Shown here in pieces: positions 34,640-43,097 of a stretch of DNA of 45,239 bases (its first letter is position 1; each line of letters begins with the position of its first letter). The DNA comes from an uncultured Propionibacteriaceae bacterium. Lineage in GTDB: Bacteria; Actinomycetota; Actinomycetes; Propionibacteriales; Propionibacteriaceae. The position numbers and the translations under genes are program-made. The stretch is from contig CADCUO010000082.1 in NCBI GenBank assembly GCA_902805915.1, positions 1-45,239 of the forward strand, written 5' to 3'. A model generated the notes under the pieces. It saw only the letters and a program-made list of their open reading frames with translations. It did no database searches and was not told where the DNA came from.

Positions 34640-35464
34640 TCAGTTGAACTCCTCCGGGTGGCTCCCGGTGCGGTTGCCGCGGTCAAGGGCGTCGATCGAG
34701 GCGATGTCATCACCGGTCAGCTCGAAGTCGAAGACGTCGAAGTTCTCCTTGATCCGGGACGGCGTGACCGACTTCGGGAAGACAATGTAGCCCTTCTGCA
34801 GGTGCCAGCGGATGATCACCTGCGCCGGGGTGCGCTGGTAGGACTTGGCCAGGCCGACGATGGTGTCGTTGTTCAGATCCTCCGACAGGCCCAGCGGGCT
34901 GTATGCCTCTGTCTTGATGCCCAGCTCGTCGTTCACCTTCACCAGATCGGTCTGGGTCAAGGTGGGGTGCAGCTCGATCTGGTTCACGGCCGGCACCACC
35001 GAACCCTCCGCTACCATCCGACGGAGGTGGCCCTCCAAAAAGTTGGAGACACCGATGCTTCTGGCCCAACCTTTGCTCTGGATCTCCTCGAGTGCCAGCC
35101 AAGCCTCGACGTAGTTGTCCTTGGCCGGTGTTGGCCAGTGGATGAGGTAGAGGTCGACGTAGTCCAGCCCCAGCTTCGCCAGGCTCTCCTGCACGGCAGC
35201 GATAGCAGCGTCATGGCTGTGGTGGGAGTTCCACAGCTTGGTGGTGACGTACAGCTCCTCGCGGGGGATGCCGGAGTCGGCAATTGCCTTGCCGACGCCT
35301 TCCTCGTTGCCGTAGATGGCTGCGGTGTCGATGTGGCGGTAGCCGACCTCGAGGGCCGTGCCCACCGCGGGAATGATGTCTTCGGTCGATACCTGCCACA
35401 CGCCGAAGCCGAGCTGGGGGATCAGTGATCCATCGTTCAATGTGACCGTTGGCACCTGGGTCAT
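34640..35464 (-). CDS. Aldo/keto reductase (2,5-diketo-gluconate reductase type)
   Basis: A 274-residue NADPH-dependent TIM-barrel reductase of normal length. The family signatures are GYRHIDTAAIYGNEEGVG (catalytic Asp and Tyr), VTTKLWNSHH with the catalytic Lys, LIHWP with the catalytic His, IGVSNF and the C-terminal IVFPKSVTPSRIKEN that binds NADPH. The sequence is closest in pattern to DkgA/DkgB-type and prostaglandin-F-synthase-like bacterial members, which reduce many aldehydes. A good AAGGAG precedes the ATG. It is the first gene of a probable two-gene operon with the debranching-type glucosidase and diverges from argS. Confidence 0.92.
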   Translation of the reverse strand: MTQVPTVTLNDGSLIPQLGFGVWQVSTEDIIPAVGTALEVGYRHIDTAAIYGNEEGVGKAIADSGIPREELYVTTKLWNSHHSHDAAIAAVQESLAKLGLDYVDLYLIHWPTPAKDNYVEAWLALEEIQSKGWARSIGVSNFLEGHLRRMVAEGSVVPAVNQIELHPTLTQTDLVKVNDELGIKTEAYSPLGLSEDLNNDTIVGLAKSYQRTPAQVIIRWHLQKGYIVFPKSVTPSRIKENFDVFDFELTGDDIASIDALDRGNRTGSHPEEFN

Positions 35465-35563
35465 GGGAACTCCTTACGAATCGGGTTTGATCTGCGGTGT
35501 CCAGTTACCCAGGAGCCGGCGCATAAACGCGAACGGTCGTCCGGCGGTGTCGATCGCTGACAG

Positions 35564-37219
35564 GTGAAATACTTCTCTCTTGTGTCCTCACTTTCCTCCC
35601 TGCTGAGCTCCAGAATCGAAGCCGTCGCCGGCGTCGACCCGGAGCTGCGGCCCGCCACCAAGCCCCAGTTCGGTCACTTCCAGTCCAACGTCGCGTTGCG
35701 TCTGGCCAAGACCGAGGGGAAGCCGCCGCGCGAGGTTGCTGCGCGGATAGTGGCCGAGCTGGACGTGAGCGACCTGTGCGAGCCGCTGGACGTCGCTGGG
35801 CCCGGATTTCTCAACTTCCGGCTCAAGTCGGAGGTGCTGGCGCGCTCGGTTACCGAGCAGCTGGCAGATCCGTCGGCCGGGGTGGCGCCCGCGGCGAATC
35901 GGCAGGTGGTGGTGATCGACTACTCAGCACCCAACGTCGCCAAGCAGATGCACGTCGGTCACCTCCGCTCCACCATCATCGGAGACTGCTTGAACCGGGT
36001 GCTGAGGGCAGTCGGTCATCAGGTCATCGCGCAGAACCACATCGGCGACTGGGGTACCCAGTTCGGCATGCTGGTGGAGCAGATCCTCGAGGACTTCACC
36101 GATGTGTCCGGCCTCTCGCTGGCCGACGCGGAAGCCTTGTATCTCAAGGCGAACGCGCACTTCAAGGTCGACCCCGACTTCGCAGCCCGTGCTCGGAACC
36201 GGGTCGTGGCGCTGCAGGCCGGCGATGCGGAGACCAGGAAGATCTGGCAGCAGCTGATCGAGATCTCGCTCGCCGGTTTCAACGAGGCCTATGAGCGGCT
36301 CGGGGTTCTCCTCACCGATGCCGATCTCGCCGGTGAGTCCACCTACAACGACGACCTGCCCCAGGTCGTCGCCGAGCTGGAGGCTAGCGGGGTGGCAGTC
36401 ATCGACGACGGCGCGTTGTGCGTATTCGTTGAGGGCTTCAACTCCCCGATGATCGTCCGCAAGTCCGATGGTGGCTTCGGCTACTCCGCCACCGATCTGG
36501 CCGCGATCCGGCGGCGCGTCCGGGAGTTCGGTGCGGACCGGCTGATCTACGTCGTCGGTGCACCTCAGCTGTTCCACTTCGACCAGGTGTTCGCGGTCGC
36601 CCGGAAGGCCGGGTTCCTGCCCGAGAACGTCGCCGCCGAGCACATCGCGTTCGGGCAGGTGCTCGGACCCGATGGAAAGAAGTTCTCCACCCGGGAGGGA
36701 ACAGCCGTCAACCTGAACAGCCTGCTGGACGCGGCTGAGGAGAAGGCGGCGCCGCCCATCGCCCTGGCTGCGATCAAGTACGCCGACCTGTCGAACGGTC
36801 TCAACAAGGACTATGTCTTCGACGTCGACCGGATGGTGGCAACGGTCGGCAACACCGGTCCGTACCTGCAGTACGCGCACGCCCGGCTGACCCAGGTACT
36901 CCGGAAGGCCGAGGCCGACGGGCTCAGTCTGGAGACGACTGTCACTGTGCTGACAGAGCCGGCCGAGGAGACGCTGGCGCTGCTGCTGTCGAAGTTCGGC
37001 GGGGTCGTGGCCGAGGTGGCCGAGGGCCTGCAGCCGCACAAGCTCTGCTCCTACCTCTACGACCTGTCTGGGGCGCTGTCGGTGTTCTACGAGCAGTGCC
37101 CGGTATTGAAGTCCGAGGGAGAGGTACGCAGCTCGCGGCTGGCGTTGTGCCTGGCTACCAAGCGGGTGCTGGCCTCAGGCCTGGACATGCTCGGCATCGA
37201 GGCCCTCGAGCGGATGTAG
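35564..37219 (+). CDS. argS: Arginyl-tRNA synthetase
   Basis: A 551-residue class I aminoacyl-tRNA synthetase that charges tRNA-Arg. The N-terminal Add-1 domain binds the tRNA D-loop. The active site has DYSAPNVAKQMHVGHLRSTI, containing the HIGH-like HVGH, and NHIGDWGTQFGML. The region KFSTREGTAVNL stands at the KMSK position, and the C-terminal DALR anticodon domain ends with VLASGLDMLGIEALERM. The start is GTG 35564 or GTG 35582, with little to decide between them. Its 3' end is 50 bp from the convergent ppgK. Confidence 0.96.
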   Translation: MKYFSLVSSLSSLLSSRIEAVAGVDPELRPATKPQFGHFQSNVALRLAKTEGKPPREVAARIVAELDVSDLCEPLDVAGPGFLNFRLKSEVLARSVTEQLADPSAGVAPAANRQVVVIDYSAPNVAKQMHVGHLRSTIIGDCLNRVLRAVGHQVIAQNHIGDWGTQFGMLVEQILEDFTDVSGLSLADAEALYLKANAHFKVDPDFAARARNRVVALQAGDAETRKIWQQLIEISLAGFNEAYERLGVLLTDADLAGESTYNDDLPQVVAELEASGVAVIDDGALCVFVEGFNSPMIVRKSDGGFGYSATDLAAIRRRVREFGADRLIYVVGAPQLFHFDQVFAVARKAGFLPENVAAEHIAFGQVLGPDGKKFSTREGTAVNLNSLLDAAEEKAAPPIALAAIKYADLSNGLNKDYVFDVDRMVATVGNTGPYLQYAHARLTQVLRKAEADGLSLETTVTVLTEPAEETLALLLSKFGGVVAEVAEGLQPHKLCSYLYDLSGALSVFYEQCPVLKSEGEVRSSRLALCLATKRVLASGLDMLGIEALERM

Positions 37220-37269
37220 CTCGAGCGATCTGGTCTGATCCGATGTGGCGCGCTGAAGTCGGCGCCTGC

Positions 37270-38058
37270 TCAGGGCTTTGATCCGACCAGCAGGTCCTGA
37301 TGCTGGAAGCGATCCACCGCCAGCCATGCTGCGCCGACGATGCCGGCGGAGTTCAGCAGCTTGGCTGGGACGATCTCCGCCTTCAGTTTGAGCAGGGGAA
37401 GGAACTTCTCGGCGTCCTTGCTGACCCCGCCGCCCACAACGATCAGGTCAGGTGAGAAAAGCTTCTCGATCACGTCGTAGTAGCGCTGGAGCCGCTTGGC
37501 GTACTTCTCGTAGGACAGACCCAGTTTGTCCTTGACGCTGGACGCGGCCTGGGTCTCGGCGTCGTGGCCGTCGATCTCGAGGTGGCCGAGCTCGGAGTTG
37601 GGGACCAGCACCCCGCGGTAGATGATCGCGCTGCCGATCCCGGTGCCCAAGGTGGTCAGCAGCACTAGACCGGGGTGGTCCTTGGCCGCGCCGTAGTGAG
37701 CCTCGGCCGCACCCGCGGCGTCGGCGTCGTTCACCAGGTAGATGTCGCGACCGAGCGCCTCCTCGAAGATCTTCTCCGCCGGGGCGTCGATCCAGGACTT
37801 GTCGATGTTGGCGGCGGACCGGGTCACCCCGTGGGTCACCACGGCGGGAATCGTCACGCCGATAGGGCCTTCACCGATCTGGTCAGCGAAGTTTGCGACG
37901 ATCTCGGCGACCACCTTCGCCACGTTCTCCGGTGTGGACTTCTTCGGCGTCTCGATCCGCAGCCGCTTGGAAGCAAGCTCTCCGGTGTCCAGTTTGACGG
38001 GGGCACCCTTGATGCCGCTACCGCCGATGTCGATGCCAAGCACAGGTCGATCGCTCAT
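37270..38058 (-). CDS. ppgK: Polyphosphate glucokinase
   Basis: A 262-residue ROK-type kinase that phosphorylates glucose with inorganic polyphosphate or ATP, a hallmark of actinobacteria. [14 protein letters not shown] (8-21) is the phosphate-binding loop, and [12 protein letters not shown] and [15 protein letters not shown] (catalytic Asp) form the sugar site. [12 protein letters not shown] and [11 protein letters not shown] complete the ATP and polyphosphate region, and the length matches characterised PpgK. Lone transcription is likely: its neighbours are convergent argS and a divergent SRPBCC gene. It feeds glucose-6-phosphate to Pgi encoded at 27.3-29.0 kb. Confidence 0.95.
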   Translation of the reverse strand: MSDRPVLGIDIGGSGIKGAPVKLDTGELASKRLRIETPKKSTPENVAKVVAEIVANFADQIGEGPIGVTIPAVVTHGVTRSAANIDKSWIDAPAEKIFEEALGRDIYLVNDADAAGAAEAHYGAAKDHPGLVLLTTLGTGIGSAIIYRGVLVPNSELGHLEIDGHDAETQAASSVKDKLGLSYEKYAKRLQRYYDVIEKLFSPDLIVVGGGVSKDAEKFLPLLKLKAEIVPAKLLNSAGIVGAAWLAVDRFQHQDLLVGSKP

Positions 38059-38155
38059 GGGCCCGAGCCTATCCAGAAGCCGGTCGGGTCGGGATGCCGG
38101 CTCGAAAAGACGGTCCCAGGCTGCACCGGTTGGGGCCGGCGGTCAGACTGGGCGC

Positions 38156-38608
38156 GTGCCAGCCCCAAGAGTTGCCGAAGCCAGCCGTCTCATTCCCGCT
38201 CCCGCGTCAGCGATTTTCGACCTGTTGGCCCGACCGGCTCAGCATGCGTTGATTGACGGCTCCGGGACTGTGCGGGACATCCAGCCTGGCACTCCGGAGC
38301 GGTTGTCCGCCGGCGCCCGGTTCGGGATGCAGATGCGCTGGGGGCTGCCGTACAAGATCCTGAACGAGGTGGTGGAGTTCGAGCCGGACCGTCGGATTGC
38401 CTGGCGACACTTCGGCGGACACGTGTGGCGCTACATCCTGGAACCGGTGGACGAGCACCGGACTCGGGTGACGGAGCAGTTCGACCATCGCGGATCGAGG
38501 TCGCCGCTGTTCTTGTCACTGATCAGAGCCCAGCGGCGCAACCAAACCTCGATGGAGCGGACGCTGCTGCGGCTGGAGCGGTGGGCGGCGGGCCGTCCTT
38601 CGAGCTGA
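38156..38608 (+). CDS. SRPBCC (START-like) family protein
   Basis: A 150-residue protein of the polyketide-cyclase/dehydrase-like SRPBCC fold. ASRLIPAPASAIFDLLARPAQHALIDGSG at the start and VVEFEPDRRIAWRHFGG and WRYILEPVDEHRTRVTEQFDH in the middle are characteristic strands of this hydrophobic-ligand-binding fold. The start at GTG 38156 trims a long upstream in-frame extension that lies opposite ppgK and is not coding-like. It may bind or modify a lipid-like molecule; no specific role is visible. Confidence 0.82.
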   Translation: MPAPRVAEASRLIPAPASAIFDLLARPAQHALIDGSGTVRDIQPGTPERLSAGARFGMQMRWGLPYKILNEVVEFEPDRRIAWRHFGGHVWRYILEPVDEHRTRVTEQFDHRGSRSPLFLSLIRAQRRNQTSMERTLLRLERWAAGRPSS

Positions 38609-38647
38609 CTCCATTTATCGGACGCTCATCGGGTCCAGTCGGCAGTA

Positions 38648-38662
38648 GCCGCGACACGCGGC
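38648..38662. terminator. Hairpin between convergent genes
   Basis: GCCGCG-ACA-CGCGGC is a perfect 6-bp stem in the 69-bp space between the stops of the convergent SRPBCC and PH/kinase genes. It is nested inside a wider pair GTAGCCG (38645-38651) and CGGCTAC (38675-38681). It could act as a bidirectional terminator, although no T-run follows on either strand. Confidence 0.4.
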
Positions 38663-38677
38663 GATGTAGCTGATCGG

Positions 38678-41107
38678 CTACGACGAGGGGCCGATAACTG
38701 GACTGGGTCGCAGCTGCTCCAGGCACCAGGCATACAGCCGCTGGTCGAACCGGTGCGCTGAAGAGAAGTAAAATCCGTAGAACCGCCGATACACCGCGAT
38801 CCAGGGCCGAATGTCCTCACCTAGCTGGGCTACCGCCTGCTCGGTCAGCCAGGCGGCGTCCTCAGCCGCGGCGGGATAGGACTCCAGCTCCAGGAAGCAG
38901 ATGGCTCCGGTCACGTCCAGCAGCGGGTCGGCCGCCAAGGTGTGCGGACTGAAGTCGACCACTCCGGTGACCACCGGTGTTTCGTCCGGACCGCGGCTGA
39001 CGAAGGCATTCGCCGGGCAGAAGTCCCCGTGCACCACGTACGGCAGGCTAACCCGCCCTGCGATGTCGGTGTGCCACTGCGCCCACACCTGCGCCACCTC
39101 GGGCAGGTCGGCCGTCAGCCGGGCCTGGCTGGCGCCGATCACCCGGTGCAGCTGAGCACTCAGCACAGCGGCTAGGGACGGGAAGTGCTCCGGGGCGCCG
39201 TCGCCGACCAACCGGGCGAAGCCGGCGACCGGCGAGGGCAGCCGGTAGATCGAGGAGGCAACCCGGAGATAGCTGAGCAGGGCGACCCTGCGCTCCGACT
39301 CAGGTGCCTCAGCGAGCCAGCCGGAGAAGTTCCGGCCGGACATCCGCCGATCCACATTGTAGAAGCGCCCGGCGCACTCACCTGCATCCACGATCCGGGG
39401 TACCTCGAACCCCGGGTCGGTTGCGGCCCAGTAGTCATACAGCGCGCGCAGCTGGGCGGCGACCTGAACGGGACCCTCGTGGTCCTCGCGGTACAGCCGC
39501 AGCACATGATCAACGTCGAGGGCGAACACCCGGGACTCGCTGCCAGCGCCGAGGAACGCGTCGTCGGCGATGCCCAAGTGTGCCAGCACGGCGGCCTCAC
39601 TTCGCTCCGGTGAGTCCCCGCTCCGCTCGGGCAACGTTTGGCCGAGCTGGGCTGCGGGGCGGGGGGAGCGGCGGGCGGCCAGCCGGTTCCGGTCCAGCTT
39701 CCGGGCAGCCCTTGCCCGGTCGAGCTGGCTCATCGCCAGCGCTCGGGCGTCCGCCTCGTCCAGCTCGCGAGCGACCGCGTTGACCGGTCCTCTGGGGGTG
39801 TCGATGTGAACGTCGGCGAGTCGTAGCCGGCATTGCAGGGGGCCTTGCTGGATCCGCACCGACTGTGTCTTCGCGTGCGGTACGACGTTGCGTACCCGGG
39901 ACAGCAGACCGTGTTCGGTGATCAGCACCGCGTCGTCCCAGCCGTAGCGGAGGGTGTGCGCGGTGAACCAGTGGAGCCAGCGAGCACGCGGTGGTGATCG
40001 ATGCAGCTCGATGGCGTCGAGGTCGATGTCAGGCAGAACCTCGTCCAGGGCACGCTGGACCTCGACCGAGGTGGCGACCGGCAACAGCACGCTGGTGGCG
40101 TCGGACTCGTTGTTCTCACCCGCGGATGCGCCGTACCCAAGGATGTCCACGTCCACCCGGTACCAGTCGAATGGGCGCCACAGCAGCGGTTGGGACACCT
40201 TGATGCCCTGGATGCGGTCCACCGGCACGGACTGGCTGGTCAGGTTGGTGAGTCCGCGGGTGACCCTGAGCCCTCGTGGTGACTCAGCCAGCGTGAAGTG
40301 GAACATCGCCACCACCCGACGGCCGATCATCGAGACGCTGCCGATGAGCAACGGGATCAGGCCGGGCAGGGCGTACGTGACAACCCCGTTCAGTGCCGCC
40401 ACCCCCAGCGCCACCACAGTGATGGTCACCGTGACCAGCCACTCGCTGGAGAGCAGGAAGCCGCCCACCAACCGCTGCGGTGTGATCGTGACGATCGGGC
40501 GGTCAGAGGCGGTCAGATCGGTCAGCGGACTGGCGGCCGGCCCCAGGGTCGCCTGCGCCCGGCTGGCCCGTTCTCCCGACGCCCGCGCCAGGAGATAGTC
40601 GCGCAGTTGGGTGGCGTTGCTGCGGGAGAGGTAGCGCAGCTTGATGGTGCTGTCCCCGGCTCCCACCTCCAGCCGCAGCTCGGCCAGCCCGAACATGCGG
40701 GCGGCGAACGGCTGGATGACATCGATCGACTGCAGCCGTTCGAACGCCACCCGCTTGGAGTTCTTGAACAGGGCGCCGGTCTCGATCCGTAGCTCTTCGT
40801 CGTCGATGACGAAGCGGGTGAAGTACCAGGACATGAACCCGATCAGACCGGCACCGAGCACGACCAGCGACAGCACCGGAAGCACCCAGGCCAGGTCCGA
40901 TACGGAGAGGTCGCGGTCGTTGGACCCGTTGGGGAGCAGGTCGCGTCCGAAGCCCACGATGATCGCGACCAGAACGAGCCATCCCCGGATGAAGGGGGTG
41001 AGCGGATGGGGTCGCTCGGTCTGCTTCACGGTGGGTGCACCCGACACCGGCGGCGCCACCCCCGTAGCTTGCGTACCGGGAGGTGGGCTGTGGTCCTGCT
41101 GAGTCAT
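38678..41107 (-). CDS. Double bacterial-PH membrane protein fused to an APH-fold kinase domain
   Basis: An 809-residue protein in one open frame. Residues about 30-470 match a YdbT-like architecture: helix pairs at 40-58 and 73-95, a first bPH_2 unit (about 100-175, RFVIDDEELRIETGALF), a second helix pair (about 212-256) and second and third bPH-like units (about 265-460, FTLAESPRGLRVTRGLTNL; VLITEHGLLSRVRNVVPH). A Pro/Arg/Glu linker (about 471-506) leads to an APH-like kinase (507-809) with FLGAGSESRVFAL, VLRLYR, the Brenner motif HGDFCPANAF (693-702) and VVDFS (Asp718). It is the last gene of a four-gene operon; its ATG overlaps the previous stop by 4 bp. GTG 39589, with GTGAGG upstream, could start the kinase separately. 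A one-base indel near 39661-39666 could also create the fusion artificially. Confidence 0.8.
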   Translation of the reverse strand: MTQQDHSPPPGTQATGVAPPVSGAPTVKQTERPHPLTPFIRGWLVLVAIIVGFGRDLLPNGSNDRDLSVSDLAWVLPVLSLVVLGAGLIGFMSWYFTRFVIDDEELRIETGALFKNSKRVAFERLQSIDVIQPFAARMFGLAELRLEVGAGDSTIKLRYLSRSNATQLRDYLLARASGERASRAQATLGPAASPLTDLTASDRPIVTITPQRLVGGFLLSSEWLVTVTITVVALGVAALNGVVTYALPGLIPLLIGSVSMIGRRVVAMFHFTLAESPRGLRVTRGLTNLTSQSVPVDRIQGIKVSQPLLWRPFDWYRVDVDILGYGASAGENNESDATSVLLPVATSVEVQRALDEVLPDIDLDAIELHRSPPRARWLHWFTAHTLRYGWDDAVLITEHGLLSRVRNVVPHAKTQSVRIQQGPLQCRLRLADVHIDTPRGPVNAVARELDEADARALAMSQLDRARAARKLDRNRLAARRSPRPAAQLGQTLPERSGDSPERSEAAVLAHLGIADDAFLGAGSESRVFALDVDHVLRLYREDHEGPVQVAAQLRALYDYWAATDPGFEVPRIVDAGECAGRFYNVDRRMSGRNFSGWLAEAPESERRVALLSYLRVASSIYRLPSPVAGFARLVGDGAPEHFPSLAAVLSAQLHRVIGASQARLTADLPEVAQVWAQWHTDIAGRVSLPYVVHGDFCPANAFVSRGPDETPVVTGVVDFSPHTLAADPLLDVTGAICFLELESYPAAAEDAAWLTEQAVAQLGEDIRPWIAVYRRFYGFYFSSAHRFDQRLYAWCLEQLRPSPVIGPSS

Positions 41108-41595
41108 AGCCCGGACGCTTGCGATTCGCCCAGTTCCGTCAGCCGGTCACGCAGCCGGGCTGCCTCCTCGGGCGTGAGCCCTGGGATGGTGGCGTCCGTG
41201 CTGGCGCTCGCTGTGTGCAGGCTCACCGAGGCTAGGCCGAAAGCCCGTTCCAGCGGCCCAGACTCCACCTCCACCAGCTGCATTCGGCCGTACGGCACCG
41301 CGACGAGGGTGCGGAAGAGGACCCCGTGGGTGATGTAGAGGTCGTCCTCTCGCTCCGCGTAGCCCCAGGAACGCCAGTTGCGCTCCACCAGGAGCAGCCG
41401 GAGCACCACGATCACGGCGGCGCAGCCCCAGATGATCGCGGAGATCCACCACTGGCCGGTCAGCACTCCCACCAGGATGGCGGGGATGCTGAAGAGGATG
41501 GGGGCTACGAGGACGGTGGTGAGCCGACGCAGCGACCGGTACTTGGGGGACAGGCGCTTCCACTCGTACGCGGGTGGAGCGAAGAGTTCTTCCAT
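41104..41595 (-). CDS. Small bacterial-PH membrane protein (YdbS-like)
   Basis: A 163-residue protein starting at ATG 41595 with two adjacent membrane helices (VLVAPILFSIPAILVGVLTG and WWISAIIWGCAAVIVVLRLL). A bPH_2 (DUF304) domain follows, with LYITHGVLFRTLVAVPYGRM and QLVEVESGPLERAFGLASV. Small and large bPH proteins encoded side by side (ydbS-ydbT) are common in Gram-positive bacteria. In Bacillus this pair is linked to resistance to an antimicrobial peptide. It overlaps the following PH/kinase gene by 4 bp and follows the DUF1707 gene by 8 bp, so it is tightly cotranscribed. Confidence 0.85.
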   Translation of the reverse strand: MEELFAPPAYEWKRLSPKYRSLRRLTTVLVAPILFSIPAILVGVLTGQWWISAIIWGCAAVIVVLRLLLVERNWRSWGYAEREDDLYITHGVLFRTLVAVPYGRMQLVEVESGPLERAFGLASVSLHTASASTDATIPGLTPEEAARLRDRLTELGESQASGL

Positions 41596-41603
41596 GACGA
41601 ATC

Positions 41604-42215
41604 TCAGGTTAGAGCCCGCATCCAACCTGGACTGCGTCTGGGCCCACGGACCTTGACCTCGCCGAGGATGTTGGTGCCCGTGATCACGACGGTGGGTCGA
41701 TCCGGCTGCGGGTCTCCGATCCCCCGAATCGAGGTGCTGCCGAGCACATTGGTGGTCTCGTCTCGGATGGTGACGCCGAGCGGCACCCGGAGCAGCAGAG
41801 TGCCGCAGAACTGCGTGGTGTTGACCTCGACCACCGGGGCGTCGAACGTGGCCTCCGTCAGATCGAGGTTGACGGTGCCGAGCAGGTTGTTCGCGACGCT
41901 TCGGGCCCGTACCCGCCAGTTGCCGTTGCGCTTCACTGTGGACAGCACTGCCGACATCCGGTCCGGTTCCCCGAGCGGACCGGCGCTCGGCACCAACGGT
42001 GAGGAGCCTGAGGAGCTGTGCTGGACCGAAGTCGGGATGGGTACCAGGTCGGCGGTCAGCGGGAGCAGGTCGGCGAAGGTCTTGGCGGCCAGCGCTGCCT
42101 CCAGACGCTCGGTGTGCTCCTCCCGGGTGATCCGGCCCTCGACGTAGGCCAGCTGGAGGACGGCGGCGACCTGGTCACGGTCCGCGTCCGAGGCGCGGAT
42201 GTCGGGAGTACTCAT
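41604..42215 (-). CDS. DUF1707 protein, second tandem copy
   Basis: A 203-residue protein starting at ATG 42215. The N-terminal DUF1707 domain (about 5-57) has IRASDADRDQVAAVLQLAYVEGRIT, then EEHTERLEAALAAKTFADL. The C-terminal beta-rich region (about 85-200) is like the cell-wall-active antibiotic response (LiaF C-terminal) domain, with VNLDLTEATFDAPVVEVN and repeated beta-helix-like turns. No membrane helix is predicted. It overlaps the upstream paralogue by 4 bp (ATGA). It shares domain order with that copy but has diverged strongly, suggesting an old tandem duplication. Confidence 0.87.
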   Translation of the reverse strand: MSTPDIRASDADRDQVAAVLQLAYVEGRITREEHTERLEAALAAKTFADLLPLTADLVPIPTSVQHSSSGSSPLVPSAGPLGEPDRMSAVLSTVKRNGNWRVRARSVANNLLGTVNLDLTEATFDAPVVEVNTTQFCGTLLLRVPLGVTIRDETTNVLGSTSIRGIGDPQPDRPTVVITGTNILGEVKVRGPRRSPGWMRALT

Positions 42216-42871
42216 CGGTCCTGCTGCATTGCTGACCCTGGGCCACGAACGGACACGCCACCGAACAGGGAAAGCCCCTTGATCACCAGTGTCGGGGCGC
42301 CGGGCTGCGGCCGGCCCAGGTCGCGGATATCCGTGCCGCCGAAGACGCCGGCCGTCTGGTCGCGCACCTCCATCCCTTCCGGGAGCTTGACCTGCATGCC
42401 GCCGAAGCACCAGAAGCCTGCGATCTCCACTACGGGGTTCTCGAAGAACGCGTCGCGCAGGTCGAGATCCACGCCGCCGAAGAGAGCGAGGGACTTGATC
42501 TGCCGGCGAACGCGCCACTGACCCGACCGTCGGATGCCGCCAAAAACGGCGATGATTCGGTCCGGCTGGCTCTGTGGGTTGGAGTCGTCGACGGCGACTG
42601 TGCTGGCGGGGGCCGGCGGGCGGGTGAGGTCGCGCACCGACGGGCCGGGGGAGACGTCCACCAGATCGCGGGTAATCGGGATCAGGTCGTCGAACGTCTT
42701 GGCGGCAAGCACCTGATGCAGCCGCTCGTCATGCTCCTCACGGGACAGCCGCCCCTCGGCGTACGCGGTGCTGAGAACGGTGGCGACCTGGTCGCGATCA
42801 GCGTCAGCGGCCCTCAGGTAGCCCCTAGCCACGGGGCTGGCGGGAGGTAGTTCGGGTGTGCTCGGATTCAC
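42212..42871 (-). CDS. DUF1707 protein, first tandem copy
   Basis: A 219-residue protein, first gene of the operon. The DUF1707 domain (about 15-68) reads YLRAADADRDQVATVLSTAY and EGRLSREEHDERLHQVLAAK. The C-terminal LiaF-like beta domain has FGGIRRSGQWRVRRQIKSLA, FGGVDLDLRDAFFENPVVEI and FGGTDIRDLG, with a recurring FGG turn about every 25-40 residues. The GTG at 42871 was chosen because the protein motif begins soon after. ATG 42913 is an alternative that would lie on the inverted repeat at 42911-42930. No good ribosome site is seen for either. Confidence 0.87.
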   Translation of the reverse strand: MNPSTPELPPASPVARGYLRAADADRDQVATVLSTAYAEGRLSREEHDERLHQVLAAKTFDDLIPITRDLVDVSPGPSVRDLTRPPAPASTVAVDDSNPQSQPDRIIAVFGGIRRSGQWRVRRQIKSLALFGGVDLDLRDAFFENPVVEIAGFWCFGGMQVKLPEGMEVRDQTAGVFGGTDIRDLGRPQPGAPTLVIKGLSLFGGVSVRGPGSAMQQDR

Positions 42872-42910
42872 CGGACCACGGTAACGCCGCCGTCGACCGT
42901 CCACGAGGAA

Positions 42911-42930
42911 CATCTGGCCTGAACCAGGTG
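42911..42930. promoter_or_regulatory. Imperfect inverted repeat upstream of the DUF1707-PH-kinase operon
   Basis: CATCTGG-CCTGAA-CCAGGTG pairs 6 of 7 positions in its arms and lies about 40 bp before the operon's GTG. It is the clearest symmetric site in the 226-bp gap to the divergent gene at 43098 and so the best candidate operator. The assignment is by position and symmetry only. Confidence 0.35.
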
Positions 42931-43097
42931 AGCACCGGGTGGCGTCGGGGGCAACCCTGAGCCGGTCCCCCGCGTACGGCGGCCATCACGGGGCAGTACA
43001 GTCCAACACTCAGACAGCTCGGTTGGTGCGACCCGATGTGGCCACGTGACGGATGCGAACCCCGATGATGGTAGTCCCGGAGAATGAGGAGGCAGCT

